64,000 bases of DNA from Paraburkholderia caballeronis. Its GTDB lineage: Bacteria > Pseudomonadota > Gammaproteobacteria > Burkholderiales > Burkholderiaceae. The notes beneath the pieces are model-generated. The model saw nothing but the letters and a program-made list of their open reading frames with translations, did no database searches and was not told where the DNA came from. The stretch lies in contig NZ_FNSR01000001.1 in the NCBI RefSeq assembly GCF_900104845.1, positions 620,001 through 684,000 on the forward strand. The letters are read 5' to 3'. The translations under genes were made by a program, and so were the position numbers. This document shows, piece after piece, positions 45,569 to 58,584 of the stretch (position 1 is the first letter of the stretch; every line of letters begins with the position of its first letter).

Positions 45569-46329
45569 GCGGCTATGGCGGTTTCAGCACGTTGTTCTAC
45601 AAGGAAGTGCTGCGGTTCTGGAAGGTGTCGTTCCAGACCGTGCTCGCGCCGGTCGTCACCGCGCTGCTGTATCTGACGATCTTCGGCCACGCGCTGCGCG
45701 ACCACGTGCAGGTGTATGCGGGCGTCGAGTACACGAGTTTTCTGGTGCCGGGCCTCGTGATGATGAGCGTGCTGCAGAACGCGTTCGCGAACAGCTCGTC
45801 GTCGCTGATCCAGTCGAAGATCACCGGCAACCTCGTGTTCGTGCTGCTGCCGCCGCTCGCGGCGTGGGAGATGTACGGCGCATACGTGCTCGCGTCGATC
45901 GTGCGCGGCCTCGCGGTCGGCGCCGGCGTGTTCGTCGTGACGGTGTGGTTCGTGCCGATGAGCTTCGCCGCGCCGTTCTACATCATCGCGTTCGCGATTC
46001 TCGGCTCCGCGATTCTCGGCACGCTCGGGCTGATCGCCGGCATCTGGGCCGAGAAGTTCGACCAGCTCGCCGCGTTCCAGAACTTCCTGATCATGCCGCT
46101 GACGTTCCTGTCCGGCGTGTTCTATTCGACGCACACGCTGCCGCCGGTGTGGCGCGCGGTGTCGAAGCTCAACCCGTTTTTCTACATGATCGACGGCTTT
46201 CGCTATGGCTTCTTCGGCGTGTCGGACATCGACCCGCTCGTGAGCTTCGCGATCGTTTCCGGATTTTTCGTGGTGCTGGCCGTGCTCGCGATGCGCATGC
46301 TCGCATCCGGCTACAAGCTGCGCCACTAG
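45565..46329 (+). CDS. ABC-2 type transporter permease (YadH-like)
   Basis: A 254-residue permease with six predicted helices. The conserved FYKEVLRFWK N-terminus, the block LVPGLVMMSVLQNAFANSSSSL and PLTFLSGVFYSTHTLPPVWR near the C-terminus are diagnostic of the ABC2_membrane family. It overlaps the ATPase by ATGA, and ibaG follows after 10 bases, so the transporter probably leads the ibaG-murA-his transcript. Confidence 0.92.
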   Translation: MSGYGGFSTLFYKEVLRFWKVSFQTVLAPVVTALLYLTIFGHALRDHVQVYAGVEYTSFLVPGLVMMSVLQNAFANSSSSLIQSKITGNLVFVLLPPLAAWEMYGAYVLASIVRGLAVGAGVFVVTVWFVPMSFAAPFYIIAFAILGSAILGTLGLIAGIWAEKFDQLAAFQNFLIMPLTFLSGVFYSTHTLPPVWRAVSKLNPFFYMIDGFRYGFFGVSDIDPLVSFAIVSGFFVVLAVLAMRMLASGYKLRH

Positions 46330-48665
<2,336 letters not shown>

Positions 48666-48743
48666 CGGGGCGGCCTGCACCGGCCGCCGCCGCGCGCGAG
48701 CCCACGACGATCGCGCGCATTACTGAAACGGATGGATATCAGC

Positions 48744-50063
48744 ATGGCTATCAGGATTCGCAAACTCGACTCCAGCGCCGACGGGTTCAAGAAGGCGCTG
48801 CACGCGGTGCTCGCGTTCGAGGCGAGCGAGGACGAAGCGATCGAACGCGCGGTCGCGCAGATTCTGGCCGACGTGAAGGCGCGCGGCGACGCCGCCGTGC
48901 TCGACTACACGAACCGCTTCGACCGGCTCGGCGCGCAGAGCGTCGCCGCGCTGGAACTGCCGTTCGCGGAGCTGGAAGCGGCGCTCGAAAGCCTCGAACC
49001 GAAACAGCGCGCGGCGCTCGAAGCGGCCGCGGCGCGCGTGCGCGGTTATCACGAGAAGCAGCGGATCGAATGCGGCAGCCATAGCTGGCAATACACGGAA
49101 GCGGACGGCACGGTGCTCGGCCAGAAGGTGACGCCGCTCGACCGCGTCGGCCTGTACGTGCCGGGCGGCAAGGCCGCGTATCCGTCGTCGGTGCTGATGA
49201 ACGCGATTCCGGCGCGGGTCGCCGGCGTGCGCGAGATCGTGATGGTCGTGCCGACGCCGGACGGCGTGAAGAACCCGCTCGTGCTCGCGGCGGCGCTGCT
49301 CGGCGGCGTCGATCGCGTGTTCACGATCGGCGGCGCGCAGGCGGTGGCCGCGCTCGCGTACGGCACCGCGACGATTCCGGCGGTCGACAAGATCTGCGGG
49401 CCGGGCAACGCGTACGTCGCGTCCGCGAAGCGCCGCGTGTTCGGCACGGTCGGCATCGACATGATCGCCGGGCCGTCCGAGATTCTCGTGCTGTGCGACG
49501 GCACGACCGATCCGCGCTGGGTCGCGATGGACCTGTTCTCGCAGGCCGAGCACGACGAACTCGCGCAGTCGATCCTGCTGTGTCCGGACGCCGCGTTCAT
49601 TGCGCGCGTCGAAGAGGCGATCCACGAGCTGTTGCCGGCGATGCCGCGCGCCGACGTGATCGGCACGTCGCTGACGAACCGCGGCGCGCTGGTGAAGGTG
49701 CGCGACATGGAGCAGGCGTGCGCGATCGCGAACGACATCGCGCCGGAGCACCTCGAAATCTCCGCGCTGGAGCCGCAGCAGTGGGCGAACGAGATCCGCC
49801 ACGCGGGCGCGATCTTCCTCGGCCGCTACACGAGCGAGAGCCTCGGCGACTACTGCGCGGGACCGAACCACGTGCTGCCGACGTCGCGCACCGCGCGTTT
49901 TTCGTCGCCGCTCGGCGTCTACGATTTCATCAAGCGGTCGAGCGTCATCGAGGTGAGCGCGGAGGGCGCGCAGACGCTCGGCGAGATCGCCGCGGAACTC
50001 GCCTATGGCGAGGGTTTGCAGGCGCATGCGCGCAGCGCCGAATACCGGATGAAGCAGCTCTGA
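48744..50063 (+). CDS. hisD: Histidinol dehydrogenase
   Basis: Zinc enzyme oxidising histidinol to histidine in two NAD steps. [53 protein letters not shown] and [12 protein letters not shown] are conserved, and the zinc/catalytic block [11 protein letters not shown] and [14 protein letters not shown] [10 protein letters not shown] follow. I chose MAIRIRKL (439 residues), with GGATGGAT upstream; a start four codons earlier is possible. Confidence 0.95.
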   Translation: MAIRIRKLDSSADGFKKALHAVLAFEASEDEAIERAVAQILADVKARGDAAVLDYTNRFDRLGAQSVAALELPFAELEAALESLEPKQRAALEAAAARVRGYHEKQRIECGSHSWQYTEADGTVLGQKVTPLDRVGLYVPGGKAAYPSSVLMNAIPARVAGVREIVMVVPTPDGVKNPLVLAAALLGGVDRVFTIGGAQAVAALAYGTATIPAVDKICGPGNAYVASAKRRVFGTVGIDMIAGPSEILVLCDGTTDPRWVAMDLFSQAEHDELAQSILLCPDAAFIARVEEAIHELLPAMPRADVIGTSLTNRGALVKVRDMEQACAIANDIAPEHLEISALEPQQWANEIRHAGAIFLGRYTSESLGDYCAGPNHVLPTSRTARFSSPLGVYDFIKRSSVIEVSAEGAQTLGEIAAELAYGEGLQAHARSAEYRMKQL

Positions 50064-50217
50064 CGCAGCGCGCCGGGGTCCGCGCCAGGCGACTGCGATT
50101 CGCAGCCTGCGCGGCCGGCCGCACGACGGCAACACACGCTATCAGCAGACGACGATAACCAGGGCGGCCTCGAAGCCGCCCGTGTCAGGCTTGCCCGCGC
50201 GGGCCGGCCCGCCCCAC

Positions 50218-51288
50218 ATGACCAGACCACAACAGATCGTTCGCCCCGAAGTACTGGCGATGACGAGCTACCCGGTGCCGGACGCCAGCGGGTTCGTGAA
50301 GCTCGACGCGATGGAAAACCCGTTTGCGCTGCCGCCCGATCTCGCCGCGAAGCTCGGCGAGCATCTGGCCGGCGTCGCGCTGAACCGCTATCCGGCGCCG
50401 CGTCCGGATGCGCTGATCGACAAGATCAAGCGGACCATGGGCGTGCCGCCCGACTGCGACGTGCTGCTCGGCAACGGCTCCGACGAGATCATCAGCATGA
50501 TTACCGTCGCGTGCGCGAAGCCGGGCGCGAAGGTGCTCGCGCCGGAGCCGGGTTTCGTGATGTACGCGATGTCCGCGAAATTCGCGCACGTCGGGTTCGT
50601 CGGCGTGCCGCTGCGCGCGGACTTCACGCTCGACGCCGACGCGATGCTCGCGGCGATCGCCGAGCACGAGCCGGCGGTGATCTGGCTCGCGTACCCGAAC
50701 AACCCGACCGGCACGCTGTTCGACGACGGCGCGATCGAGCGGATCATTGCGGCCGCATCGAAGAGCCTCGTCGTGATCGACGAGGCGTACCAGCCGTTCG
50801 CGCAGCATTCGTGGATGCCGCGCGCGGGCGAGTTCGACAACGTCGTCGTGATGCGCACGGTGTCGAAGCTCGGACTCGCGGGCATCCGGCTCGGTTACCT
50901 GGCCGGACGGCCGACGTGGCTGAACGAGTTCGACAAGGTGCGGCCGCCGTACAACATCAACGTGCTGACCCAGGCCGCCGCGACGTTCCTGCTCGACCAC
51001 GTCGACGTGCTCGACGCGCAGGCCGCGCAACTGCGCGTCGAGCGCGGGAAGCTGGCCGCCGAGGTGGCCGCGCTGCCGGGCGCGCAGGTGTTCGACAGCG
51101 CCGGCAATTTCCTGCTGGTGAGGGTGCCCGACGCGTCGGCGGTGTTCGAAACGCTTTTGTCCGCGCGGGTGCTGATCAAAAACGTGAGTAAAATGCACCC
51201 ATTGCTCGCGAACTGCGTGCGTCTGACCGTCGGCGCGCCCGACGAGAACGCGCGGCTCGTCGCGGCACTGAAACTCGTGCTGAACTGA
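50218..51288 (+). CDS. hisC: Histidinol-phosphate aminotransferase
   Basis: PLP aminotransferase converting imidazole acetol phosphate to histidinol phosphate. [44 protein letters not shown] and the PLP lysine in [15 protein letters not shown] are present. The start [10 protein letters not shown] gives 356 residues; the frame stays open 12 codons upstream from a GTG. The preceding 154-base spacer contains the hairpin GGGCGGC/GCCGCCC at 50162-50181 without a T run. Confidence 0.95.
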   Translation: MTRPQQIVRPEVLAMTSYPVPDASGFVKLDAMENPFALPPDLAAKLGEHLAGVALNRYPAPRPDALIDKIKRTMGVPPDCDVLLGNGSDEIISMITVACAKPGAKVLAPEPGFVMYAMSAKFAHVGFVGVPLRADFTLDADAMLAAIAEHEPAVIWLAYPNNPTGTLFDDGAIERIIAAASKSLVVIDEAYQPFAQHSWMPRAGEFDNVVVMRTVSKLGLAGIRLGYLAGRPTWLNEFDKVRPPYNINVLTQAAATFLLDHVDVLDAQAAQLRVERGKLAAEVAALPGAQVFDSAGNFLLVRVPDASAVFETLLSARVLIKNVSKMHPLLANCVRLTVGAPDENARLVAALKLVLN

Positions 51289-51338
51289 GCGTCGTCCCCA
51301 ACCCACCTTCCTGCCAAGGGCTGATTCAAGGAATTACC

Positions 51339-51926
51339 ATGCGCGTCGCGCAAGTCGTTCGCAACACCAGCGAAACGCAAATCCGCGTGAAGATCAATCT
51401 CGACGGCACCGGCGAGCAGAAGCTCGCGACCGGCGTGCCGTTCCTCGACCACATGCTCGACCAGATCGCGCGGCATGGTCTGATCGATCTCGACATCGAG
51501 GCGCATGGCGACCTGCATATCGACGACCACCATACGGTCGAGGACGTCGGCATCACGCTCGGCCAGGCGGTCGCGCAGGCGATCGGCGACCGCAAGGGCA
51601 TCCGCCGCTATGGTCACGCTTACGTGCCGCTCGACGAGGCGCTGTCGCGCGTGGTGATCGACTTCTCCGGCCGGCCCGGTCTCGAATTCCATGTGCCGTT
51701 CACGCGCGCGCGGATCGGCACGTTCGACGTCGATCTGTCGATCGAGTTTTTCCGCGGGTTCGTCAATCATGCGGGCGTGACGCTGCACATCGACAACCTG
51801 CGCGGGCTGAACGCGCATCACCAGATGGAAACCGTGTTCAAGGCGTTCGGCCGCGCGCTGCGGATGGCCGCCGAACTCGACGGACGCGCCGCGGGCACGA
51901 TTCCTTCGACGAAGGGCAGCCTCTGA
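51339..51926 (+). CDS. hisB: Imidazoleglycerol-phosphate dehydratase
   Basis: Manganese enzyme of histidine synthesis, single-function form (195 residues, no phosphatase domain). The metal-binding histidine motifs [21 protein letters not shown] and [18 protein letters not shown] are intact. The 238 bases after its stop contain no gene I can recognise. Confidence 0.96.
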   Translation: MRVAQVVRNTSETQIRVKINLDGTGEQKLATGVPFLDHMLDQIARHGLIDLDIEAHGDLHIDDHHTVEDVGITLGQAVAQAIGDRKGIRRYGHAYVPLDEALSRVVIDFSGRPGLEFHVPFTRARIGTFDVDLSIEFFRGFVNHAGVTLHIDNLRGLNAHHQMETVFKAFGRALRMAAELDGRAAGTIPSTKGSL

Positions 51927-52164
51927 CGCGCGGGCGCCGGCTCGGCACTGGCCGCGCCGTGCATCGCGATGACCGGCCGGCGGGTTCCGCCGCAGCGATG
52001 CGCGGCCGCCGCCCGATGCGATGACGGCGACCGGCATGCGGGCCGCCGCCTGCGGACAGGGCCCTGAACCGGCGCACGACTGACGGATACGACACTGGAC
52101 GGCTCACGGCGGGGCAAACCCGCGTGCGGACCGGCAACGGCAGGGCCACGCGGCCTGAATCGAG

Positions 52165-52806
52165 ATGAAGACTTCAATTGCGATTGTGGATTATGGGATG
52201 GGCAATCTGCGTTCGGTTGCCCAGGCGCTGAAGAAGGCTGCGCCCGAGGCGGACGTGGCGATCGTCGAGCGGCCGGAAGCGATCCGCGCGGCAGACCGCG
52301 TCGTGCTGCCGGGCCAGGGCGCGATGCCCGACTGCATGCGCTGCCTCGCGGAGTCGGGGTTGCAGGAAGCGGTGATCGAAGCGTCGCGCACGAAGCCGCT
52401 GATGGGCGTGTGCGTCGGCGAGCAGATGCTGTTCGACTGGAGCGCCGAGGGCGACACGAAGGGCCTCGGCCTGCTGCCGGGCAAGGTCGTGCGCTTCGAG
52501 CTGGCGGGCCGGCTGCAGGACGACGGCTCGCGCTTCAAGGTGCCGCAGATGGGCTGGAACGTGGTGCGCGAAGTGCGGCCGCACGCGTTGTGGGACGGCG
52601 TGCCGGACGGCAGCTACTTCTATTTCGTGCACAGCTACTACGTCGTGCCGGACAACCCGGAGCACACGGTCGGCGAGACGCCGTACGGCGCGCCCTTTAC
52701 CTCGGCTGTGGCGCGGGATAACATCTTCGCCACCCAATTCCACCCGGAAAAGAGCGCAGCAGCCGGGTTGCGGCTGTACCGCAACTTCGTTCACTGGAAT
52801 CCCTGA
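52165..52806 (+). CDS. hisH: Imidazole glycerol phosphate synthase, glutaminase subunit
   Basis: Class I glutamine amidotransferase that feeds ammonia to HisF. The nucleophile is C83 in [14 protein letters not shown], a slight variant of the usual GICLGMQ, and the His-Glu pair is in [24 protein letters not shown] and [11 protein letters not shown] complete the family pattern; 213 residues. Confidence 0.95.
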   Translation: MKTSIAIVDYGMGNLRSVAQALKKAAPEADVAIVERPEAIRAADRVVLPGQGAMPDCMRCLAESGLQEAVIEASRTKPLMGVCVGEQMLFDWSAEGDTKGLGLLPGKVVRFELAGRLQDDGSRFKVPQMGWNVVREVRPHALWDGVPDGSYFYFVHSYYVVPDNPEHTVGETPYGAPFTSAVARDNIFATQFHPEKSAAAGLRLYRNFVHWNP

Positions 52807-53005
52807 TCCGAATCCCTGAAGTGCGCGCACCCGCTGGCGCTCCGGAGTCCGCGGCCTGTTCCGGCAGGCCGTTCCGATTCCGATTTGCGTCAGCAAGCCC
52901 GCCGAAAGAGTTGTACTAAACTAGCGAAACGGCGCCGGATCCGGCTTTTTTCCGCCACCGCGCCGGCGAAATTCCCACTTTCTTCCCAGATAACATCCGA
53001 TTGCT

Positions 53006-53758
53006 ATGCTGCTGATTCCGGCCATCGATCTCAAAGACGGTCACTGCGTACGCCTGAAGCAGGGCGATATGGACCAGGCGACGATTTTCTCCGAGGAACC
53101 GGCAGCGATGGCCCGCCATTGGGTCGAGCGGGGCGCGCGCCGGCTGCACCTCGTCGACCTGAACGGCGCGTTCGCCGGCAAGCCGAAAAACGAAGAGGCG
53201 ATCCGCGAGATCATCGCGGAAGTCGGCGACGTGATTCCGGTGCAGCTGGGCGGCGGCATCCGCGACCTCGACACGATCGAGCGTTACCTGGACGACGGCC
53301 TGTCCTACGTGATCATCGGCACCGCGGCGGTGAAGAACCCCGGCTTCCTTCAGGAAGCCTGCACGGCGTTCGGCGGCCACATCATCGTCGGGCTCGACGC
53401 GAAGGACGGCAAGGTCGCGACCGACGGCTGGAGCAAGCTGACCGGCCACGAAGTGGTCGATCTCGCGCGCAAGTTCGAGGACTACGGCGTCGAGTCGATC
53501 ATCTATACGGACATCGGCCGCGACGGCATGCTGCAAGGCATCAACATCGAGGCGACGGTGCGCCTCGCGCGCGCGGTGAAGATTCCGGTGATCGCGAGCG
53601 GCGGGCTGTCGAACCTCGCGGACATCGACGCGCTGTGCGAAGTCGAGACCGAAGGGATCGAAGGCGTGATCTGCGGCCGCGCGATCTACTCGGGCGATCT
53701 GGACTTCGCGGCGGCGCAGACGCGCGCGGACAGCCTGCGCGAATCCGACGACGCGTGA
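53006..53758 (+). CDS. hisA: Phosphoribosylformimino-5-aminoimidazole carboxamide ribotide isomerase
   Basis: TIM-barrel isomerase of histidine synthesis, 250 residues. The catalytic aspartates are D8 ([10 protein letters not shown]) and the one in [24 protein letters not shown] and [14 protein letters not shown] form the phosphate sites. The 199-base spacer before it holds TTGTACTAAACTAG at about 52911-52924, a possible internal promoter region. Confidence 0.96.
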   Translation: MLLIPAIDLKDGHCVRLKQGDMDQATIFSEEPAAMARHWVERGARRLHLVDLNGAFAGKPKNEEAIREIIAEVGDVIPVQLGGGIRDLDTIERYLDDGLSYVIIGTAAVKNPGFLQEACTAFGGHIIVGLDAKDGKVATDGWSKLTGHEVVDLARKFEDYGVESIIYTDIGRDGMLQGINIEATVRLARAVKIPVIASGGLSNLADIDALCEVETEGIEGVICGRAIYSGDLDFAAAQTRADSLRESDDA

Positions 53759-54037
53759 GCGCGTGACCCGGCGCGCGGTCCGGACGCCGCGCGCGAATGC
53801 GCGGCAGTCGTGACGGCGCGGTATCGTTCCGGCTGAGGGCGCGCGACCCGGGCGGTGCGCGGCGGGATGCGAAGCGGGCAGGCAGGTGGCCCATCGACGT
53901 CTGACAGAGAAACGGCAAGGCATCACGCGCAGGGCGGCGAAGCCGAACCGCGCAGCACACCGCAACCGGCCGCCGCTTTCCGGCCACTTCGACCGCCGTC
54001 GGGCGGCGACGCTACCACAGGCAACATCGGCAAGATC

Positions 54038-54820
54038 ATGGCTCTACCTAAACGCATCATCCCCTGTCTCGACGTGACCGCGGGCCGGGTCGTCAAGGGC
54101 GTCAACTTCGTCGAACTGCGCGACGCCGGCGATCCGGTCGAAATCGCGCGCCGCTACGACGACCAGGGCGCGGACGAACTCACGTTTCTCGACATCACCG
54201 CGACGTCCGACCAGCGCGACCTGATCCTGCCGATCATCGAGGCGGTCGCGTCGCAGGTCTTCATTCCGCTGACGGTCGGCGGCGGCGTGCGCGCGGTCGA
54301 GGACGTGCGACGCCTGCTGAACGCGGGCGCGGACAAGATCAGCATGAACTCGTCGGCGGTCGCGAACCCGCAACTGGTGCGCGACGCGGCGGACAAATAC
54401 GGTTCGCAGTGCATCGTCGTCGCGATCGACGCGAAGCGCGTGCCGGACGCCGGCGACGCCAGCGCCGCGCCCCGCTGGGAAGTGTTCACGCACGGCGGGC
54501 GCAAGCCGACCGGCATCGACGCGGTCGAATGGGCGCGCAAGATGGCCGAACTGGGCGCGGGCGAAATCCTTTTGACCAGCATGGACCGCGACGGCACGAA
54601 GAGCGGCTTCGACCTCGCGCTGACGCGCGCGGTGTCGGACGCGGTGCCGGTGCCGGTGATCGCGTCGGGCGGCGTCGGCGGGCTTCAGCATCTGGCGGAC
54701 GGCGTCGTCGAAGGGCGCGCGGACGCGGTGCTCGCGGCGAGCATCTTCCACTACGGCGAACACACGGTCGGCGAGGCGAAGCGTTTCATGGCCGCGCAGG
54801 GCATTTCGGTGAGGTTGTGA
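54038..54820 (+). CDS. hisF: Imidazole glycerol phosphate synthase, cyclase subunit
   Basis: TIM-barrel cyclase that uses ammonia from HisH to form imidazole glycerol phosphate and AICAR. Catalytic aspartates sit in [19 protein letters not shown] (D12) and [29 protein letters not shown] and [10 protein letters not shown] bind phosphate. The start [10 protein letters not shown] gives 260 residues. The 279 bases between hisA and hisF show no gene. Confidence 0.96.
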   Translation: MALPKRIIPCLDVTAGRVVKGVNFVELRDAGDPVEIARRYDDQGADELTFLDITATSDQRDLILPIIEAVASQVFIPLTVGGGVRAVEDVRRLLNAGADKISMNSSAVANPQLVRDAADKYGSQCIVVAIDAKRVPDAGDASAAPRWEVFTHGGRKPTGIDAVEWARKMAELGAGEILLTSMDRDGTKSGFDLALTRAVSDAVPVPVIASGGVGGLQHLADGVVEGRADAVLAASIFHYGEHTVGEAKRFMAAQGISVRL

Positions 54821-54821
54821 C

Positions 54822-55247
54822 GTGACGAATATCCAGCAGGACGGCGCCGCGCAGGCGGCGTGGCTCGACAAGGTGAACTGGGACGCGAACGGCCTCGTGC
54901 CGGTGATCGCGCAGGAAGCGGCGAGCGGCGACGTGCTGATGTTCGCGTGGATGAACCGCGATGCGCTCGCGAAGACCGTCGAAACGGGCCGCGCGGTGTA
55001 TTTCTCGCGCTCGCGGCAGCGGCTGTGGTTCAAGGGCGAGGAGTCCGGCCACGTGCAGCACGTGCACGAGATCCGGCTCGACTGCGACGAGGACGTCGTG
55101 CTGCTGAAGGTCGAGCAGGTGTCCGGCATCGCGTGCCACACCGGCCGCCACTCGTGCTTCTTCCAGAAATTCGAAGGCACCGTCGACGACGGCCAGTGGG
55201 CCGCGGTCGATCCGGTGCTGAAAGACCCCGAACACATCTACAAATGA
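54822..55247 (+). CDS. hisI: Phosphoribosyl-AMP cyclohydrolase
   Basis: Zinc hydrolase of histidine synthesis. [20 protein letters not shown], the zinc cysteines in [14 protein letters not shown] and [10 protein letters not shown] are conserved. Translation begins at GTG one base after the hisF stop. It has 141 residues and is not fused to HisE, unlike the enterobacterial HisIE. Confidence 0.95.
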   Translation: MTNIQQDGAAQAAWLDKVNWDANGLVPVIAQEAASGDVLMFAWMNRDALAKTVETGRAVYFSRSRQRLWFKGEESGHVQHVHEIRLDCDEDVVLLKVEQVSGIACHTGRHSCFFQKFEGTVDDGQWAAVDPVLKDPEHIYK

Positions 55248-55609
55248 CGCAAACCACGCAAGACACGCTGCTGCGCCTCGCGGCGGTCATCGACAGCCGC
55301 AAGGGCGGCGATCCGGACGCTTCCTACGTCGCGCGCCTTTTTCACAAGGGCGACGACGCGGTGCTGAAGAAGATCGGCGAAGAGGCGACCGAGGTCGTGC
55401 TGGCCGCGAAGGACGTGCGGCAGGGCGGCGCGCCGGCGAGTCTCGTTGGCGAGGTCGCGGACCTGTGGTTCCATTGCCTCGTCGCGCTGTCGCACTTCGG
55501 GCTGAGCCCGGCCGACGTGCTGGCCGAGCTGGAGCGCCGCGAAGGCCTGTCGGGGCTGGAGGAGAAGGCGCTGCGCAAGAGCCGCGAACGCGAGCGCGAC
55601 GGCGACTGA
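55244..55609 (+). CDS. hisE: Phosphoribosyl-ATP pyrophosphatase
   Basis: MazG-fold pyrophosphatase, 121 residues. [30 protein letters not shown] contains the metal-binding EExxE pattern, and [13 protein letters not shown] the conserved partner helix. It overlaps hisI by ATGA and is the last his gene. Confidence 0.94.
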   Translation: MTQTTQDTLLRLAAVIDSRKGGDPDASYVARLFHKGDDAVLKKIGEEATEVVLAAKDVRQGGAPASLVGEVADLWFHCLVALSHFGLSPADVLAELERREGLSGLEEKALRKSRERERDGD

Positions 55610-55708
55610 GCCGTGCTTCCGGCATCCATCCCCATCGCATAGACCGTCGGCACAAGGGCTGCCACGCGAGGCCCGCGCGCCGCGACATCGAACACGGAAG
55701 ACGCCACC

Positions 55709-56104
55709 ATGTCCGAACCCAGCGGCTACCCGCCCCCGTCGTCGTACCGGCACTCGCTCGACGCGGACCGTCTGCGCAGCCTGCGCACGCTGACGCACGT
55801 GCTATATGCGCTCTACGCGGTGTACTGGCTGACCGGCGGCATTTCGGTGCTGGTTGCGATCATCATCAATTACCTGAAGCGCGACGAGGCGGCCGGCACG
55901 CCGTACGAAGCGCACTTCACGTGGCAGATCCGCACCTTCTGGCTCGGACTCGCGGGCCATCTGATCGGCGTCGCGCTGTTCATCGTCGTGATCGGCATCC
56001 CCATTTTGTGGGCTGTCGCGATCTGGACGTTGTACCGTATCATCAAAGGCTGGCTGTACCTGTACGACAGCAAGCCGCTGCTGAATCCGCGCGGATGGTT
56101 CTGA
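55709..56104 (+). CDS. DUF4870-type membrane protein
   Basis: A 131-residue protein with three hydrophobic helices (about 26-52, 72-94 and 95-112) after a short Pro/Ser-rich N-terminus; the C-terminus ends YDSKPLLNPRGWF. The pattern resembles the DUF4870 family, whose function is unknown. It lies 99 bases downstream of hisE in the same direction, so it probably rides on the his transcript. I do not infer a function. Confidence 0.8.
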   Translation: MSEPSGYPPPSSYRHSLDADRLRSLRTLTHVLYALYAVYWLTGGISVLVAIIINYLKRDEAAGTPYEAHFTWQIRTFWLGLAGHLIGVALFIVVIGIPILWAVAIWTLYRIIKGWLYLYDSKPLLNPRGWF

Positions 56105-56159
56105 GCCGCGTTCCGCGCGTCCATTGCAGGCTTCGCTCACCGGGAGCACGATAAGCATC

Positions 56160-56528
56160 ATGAGTCACGACCGCAGCACCTGTCTCTTCTGCAAGATCGC
56201 CGACGGCGAGATTCCGAGCACGCGGGTCTACGAGGACGACGAGTTCGTCGCATTCCGCGACATCCGTCCGGCCGCCGAAACGCACGTGCTGGTGATCCCG
56301 CGCCAGCACATCGCGACGCTCGCGGACTGCGCGGAAAGCGATGCGCCGCTGCTTGGTAGAATGCTCGTGCTGGTCGGTCGGATTGCGAAGGATCTCGGCG
56401 TTTCGTACACCGGCGGCGACACCGGTTACCGCACCGTCGTCAACACCGGTCCGGGCGGCGGGCAGGAGGTGTATCACCTGCATGCCCATCTGCTCGCGGG
56501 GCCGCGTCCGTGGCAGCGGATGGGCTGA
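56160..56528 (+). CDS. HIT family (HINT-type) nucleotide hydrolase
   Basis: A 122-residue histidine triad protein. The triad HLHAHLLAG lies near the C-terminus, preceded by NTGPGGGQEVY. The N-terminal CLFCKIADGEIPS is the usual HINT opening. Members hydrolyse purine nucleoside phosphoramidates. The start MSHDRSTCLF was chosen at the first ATG before the conserved cysteine pair. Confidence 0.92.
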   Translation: MSHDRSTCLFCKIADGEIPSTRVYEDDEFVAFRDIRPAAETHVLVIPRQHIATLADCAESDAPLLGRMLVLVGRIAKDLGVSYTGGDTGYRTVVNTGPGGGQEVYHLHAHLLAGPRPWQRMG

Positions 56529-56694
56529 CTGCCACGCTGACTTAACAACGGCCGGGCACCATTAACGCGCGCCGCCGCAGGCCGGGCGGGCGGCGCCGAC
56601 AGCCCGGAGCGCACACGCGTTCCGGATGAGCCGCAAGGCGAACGTTTTCCCGCCGCGCCGACGCGCGGCAATCGGGTTAAGGAGAATTTGGATC

Positions 56695-56934
56695 ATGGGT
56701 TCGTTGAGCATCTGGCATTGGCTGATTGTCCTGTTGATCGTGGCGCTCGTGTTCGGCACGAAGAAGCTGCGCAACATCGGCGGTGATCTCGGTGGGGCGG
56801 TGAAGGGCTTCAAGGAAGGCATGCGCGACGCCGAGACGCCCGCGGCCGACGCGCAAAAGCGCGAACTGCCCGCTGGCGAGACGGTGGACGTCGACGCCAA
56901 GGAAAAGGCGACGCGCTCGGGCGACGCACGCTGA
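56695..56934 (+). CDS. tatA: Sec-independent protein translocase subunit TatA
   Basis: Pore-forming subunit of the twin-arginine translocase. A short N-terminal helix ([17 protein letters not shown]) is followed by the hinge [21 protein letters not shown] and an acidic tail; 79 residues. TAAGGAG lies ahead of the ATG at 56695; the frame is open further upstream but that part lacks Tat features. It is the first gene of tatABC. Confidence 0.96.
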   Translation: MGSLSIWHWLIVLLIVALVFGTKKLRNIGGDLGGAVKGFKEGMRDAETPAADAQKRELPAGETVDVDAKEKATRSGDAR

Positions 56935-56975
56935 CCGCCGCTCCCTCCGCCCCAGTCTGACGGAACACGCTATCC

Positions 56976-57557
56976 ATGCTGGATCTCGGTATCACGAAGA
57001 TGGCGCTGATCGGCGTCGTCGCGCTGGTCGTCCTCGGGCCAGAGCGGCTGCCGCGCGTCGCGCGCACCGCCGGCGCGCTGTTCGGCCGCGCGCAGCGTTA
57101 TATCAACGACGTCAAGGCGGAAGTCACGCGCGAAATCGAACTCGACGAACTGCGCCGCATGAAGACCGATTTCGAGCAGGCGGCGCACAACGTCGAGAAC
57201 ACCGTCCACGACAACCTGCACAAGCACGAGACGGAACTGAACGACGCGTGGAATGCCGGCACGTCGGTGTCTCCGAGCATCGCGGGCGGCGCGGACCCGG
57301 CGGCGCTGGGCGGCGATGCGTCGTCGTATCTGGCCGACACGGCAGCGCCGGTCGACACCGCGCCGTCCTGGCGCGGCGGCAGCGCCGGCCCGTCCGCGGC
57401 GGCGGCCGGCAAGCGCCGCAACTGGCGCACGAAGCAGGCGGCGCTGCCGACCTGGTACAAGCGGACGACGCAGCGCCGCACCCGCGTGCAGTCCGGCGCG
57501 GCGCGCGTCGCGCAGCACACGCCGGACAACTTGCGGCGGCCGGCGCGCTTCTTCTGA
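56976..57557 (+). CDS. tatB: Sec-independent protein translocase subunit TatB
   Basis: Receptor subunit of the Tat translocase. The N-terminal MLDLGITKMALIGVVALVVLGPERLPRVART is the TatB hallmark, followed by an amphipathic helix and a long, variable, basic tail; 193 residues. It lies 41 bases after tatA and 34 before tatC. Confidence 0.95.
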   Translation: MLDLGITKMALIGVVALVVLGPERLPRVARTAGALFGRAQRYINDVKAEVTREIELDELRRMKTDFEQAAHNVENTVHDNLHKHETELNDAWNAGTSVSPSIAGGADPAALGGDASSYLADTAAPVDTAPSWRGGSAGPSAAAAGKRRNWRTKQAALPTWYKRTTQRRTRVQSGAARVAQHTPDNLRRPARFF

Positions 57558-57591
57558 TGTCCCGCACGATCATCTCCAACCGAGGGCCGGC

Positions 57592-58374
57592 GTGAGCGAC
57601 CCCCAGCAAAAATCGGACGAAGGCGCCGAAGAGACCTTCATCTCCCATCTCGTCGAACTGCGCAACCGGATCATGCGGGCGGGCATTTCGGTGATCGTCG
57701 TGTTCGTCGCGCTCGTCTACTGGGCGCCCGACATCTTCCGGCTGCTCGCGCGGCCGCTGATGCAGAACCTGCCGCGGGACGGCAAGATGATCGTCACCGA
57801 CGTCACCGGCTCGTTTTTCGTGCCGATGAAGGTGACGATGCTCGTCGCATTCGTGATCGCGCTGCCGATCGTGCTGTACCAGATCTGGGCGTTCGTCGCG
57901 CCGGGCCTGTACCAGCACGAGAAGAAACTGGTGCTGCCGCTCGTGTCGAGCAGCTACCTGCTGTTCCTGTGCGGGATGGCGTTCGCGTATTTCGTCGTGT
58001 TCCCGACCATCTTCCGCGTGATGGCGCACTACAACGCGCCGCTCGGCGCGGAGATGACAACCGACATCGACAACTACCTGAGCTTCGTGCTGACGATGTT
58101 CCTTGCGTTCGGCGTCACGTTCGAGGTGCCGATCGTCGTCGTGCTGCTGGTCCGGATGGGCGTGCTGACGGTGAAGAAGCTGAGGGAGATCCGGCCTTAC
58201 GTGATCGTCGGCGCGTTCATCGTGTCGGCGGTCGTCACGCCGCCGGACGTGTTCTCGCAACTGATCCTCGCGCTGCCGCTGATCGTGCTGTACGAGGCGG
58301 GCATCATCGCCGCGCGGATCTTCATCGGCACCGGCGAGAAAAAGGCGGTGGACGAGAGCCACGCGGCGAGTTGA
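57592..58374 (+). CDS. tatC: Sec-independent protein translocase subunit TatC
   Basis: Six-helix membrane protein that recognises twin-arginine signals. ETFISHLVELRNRIM, the FFVPMK loop, YQIWAFVAPGLYQHEKK and VSAVVTPPDVFSQ are conserved. Translation starts at GTG; 260 residues. Two likely Tat substrates, MsrP and the Rieske protein PetA, are encoded in this same window. Confidence 0.96.
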   Translation: MSDPQQKSDEGAEETFISHLVELRNRIMRAGISVIVVFVALVYWAPDIFRLLARPLMQNLPRDGKMIVTDVTGSFFVPMKVTMLVAFVIALPIVLYQIWAFVAPGLYQHEKKLVLPLVSSSYLLFLCGMAFAYFVVFPTIFRVMAHYNAPLGAEMTTDIDNYLSFVLTMFLAFGVTFEVPIVVVLLVRMGVLTVKKLREIRPYVIVGAFIVSAVVTPPDVFSQLILALPLIVLYEAGIIAARIFIGTGEKKAVDESHAAS

Positions 58375-58472
58375 AGCGGCGTGATCGCAGGCGAGTTGCT
58401 CGCCGCGCAGCGGGACACAGAGGCGGCGCGCGGGTTGCTCGCCACGCCTCGTCGCAGCAGGGCAGAAACGGA

Positions 58473-58503
58473 AAGGGCCGCAAGTATTTGCGGCCCTTCG
58501 TCT
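58473..58503. terminator. Terminator between tatC and the convergent protease gene
   Basis: An 11-bp stem AAGGGCCGCAA/TTGCGGCCCTT with a GTAT loop, flanked by A-rich sequence on the left and TTCGTCTTT on the right. It can serve both convergent transcripts. Confidence 0.75.
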
Positions 58504-58584
58504 TTCGCGGTCCTGCAAGAGGCCGAGAGCGCCGTGCAGCGAGCGCCATCGCGGCCGGGGAAGCCGCCGCACGGCGTTCGCCGC

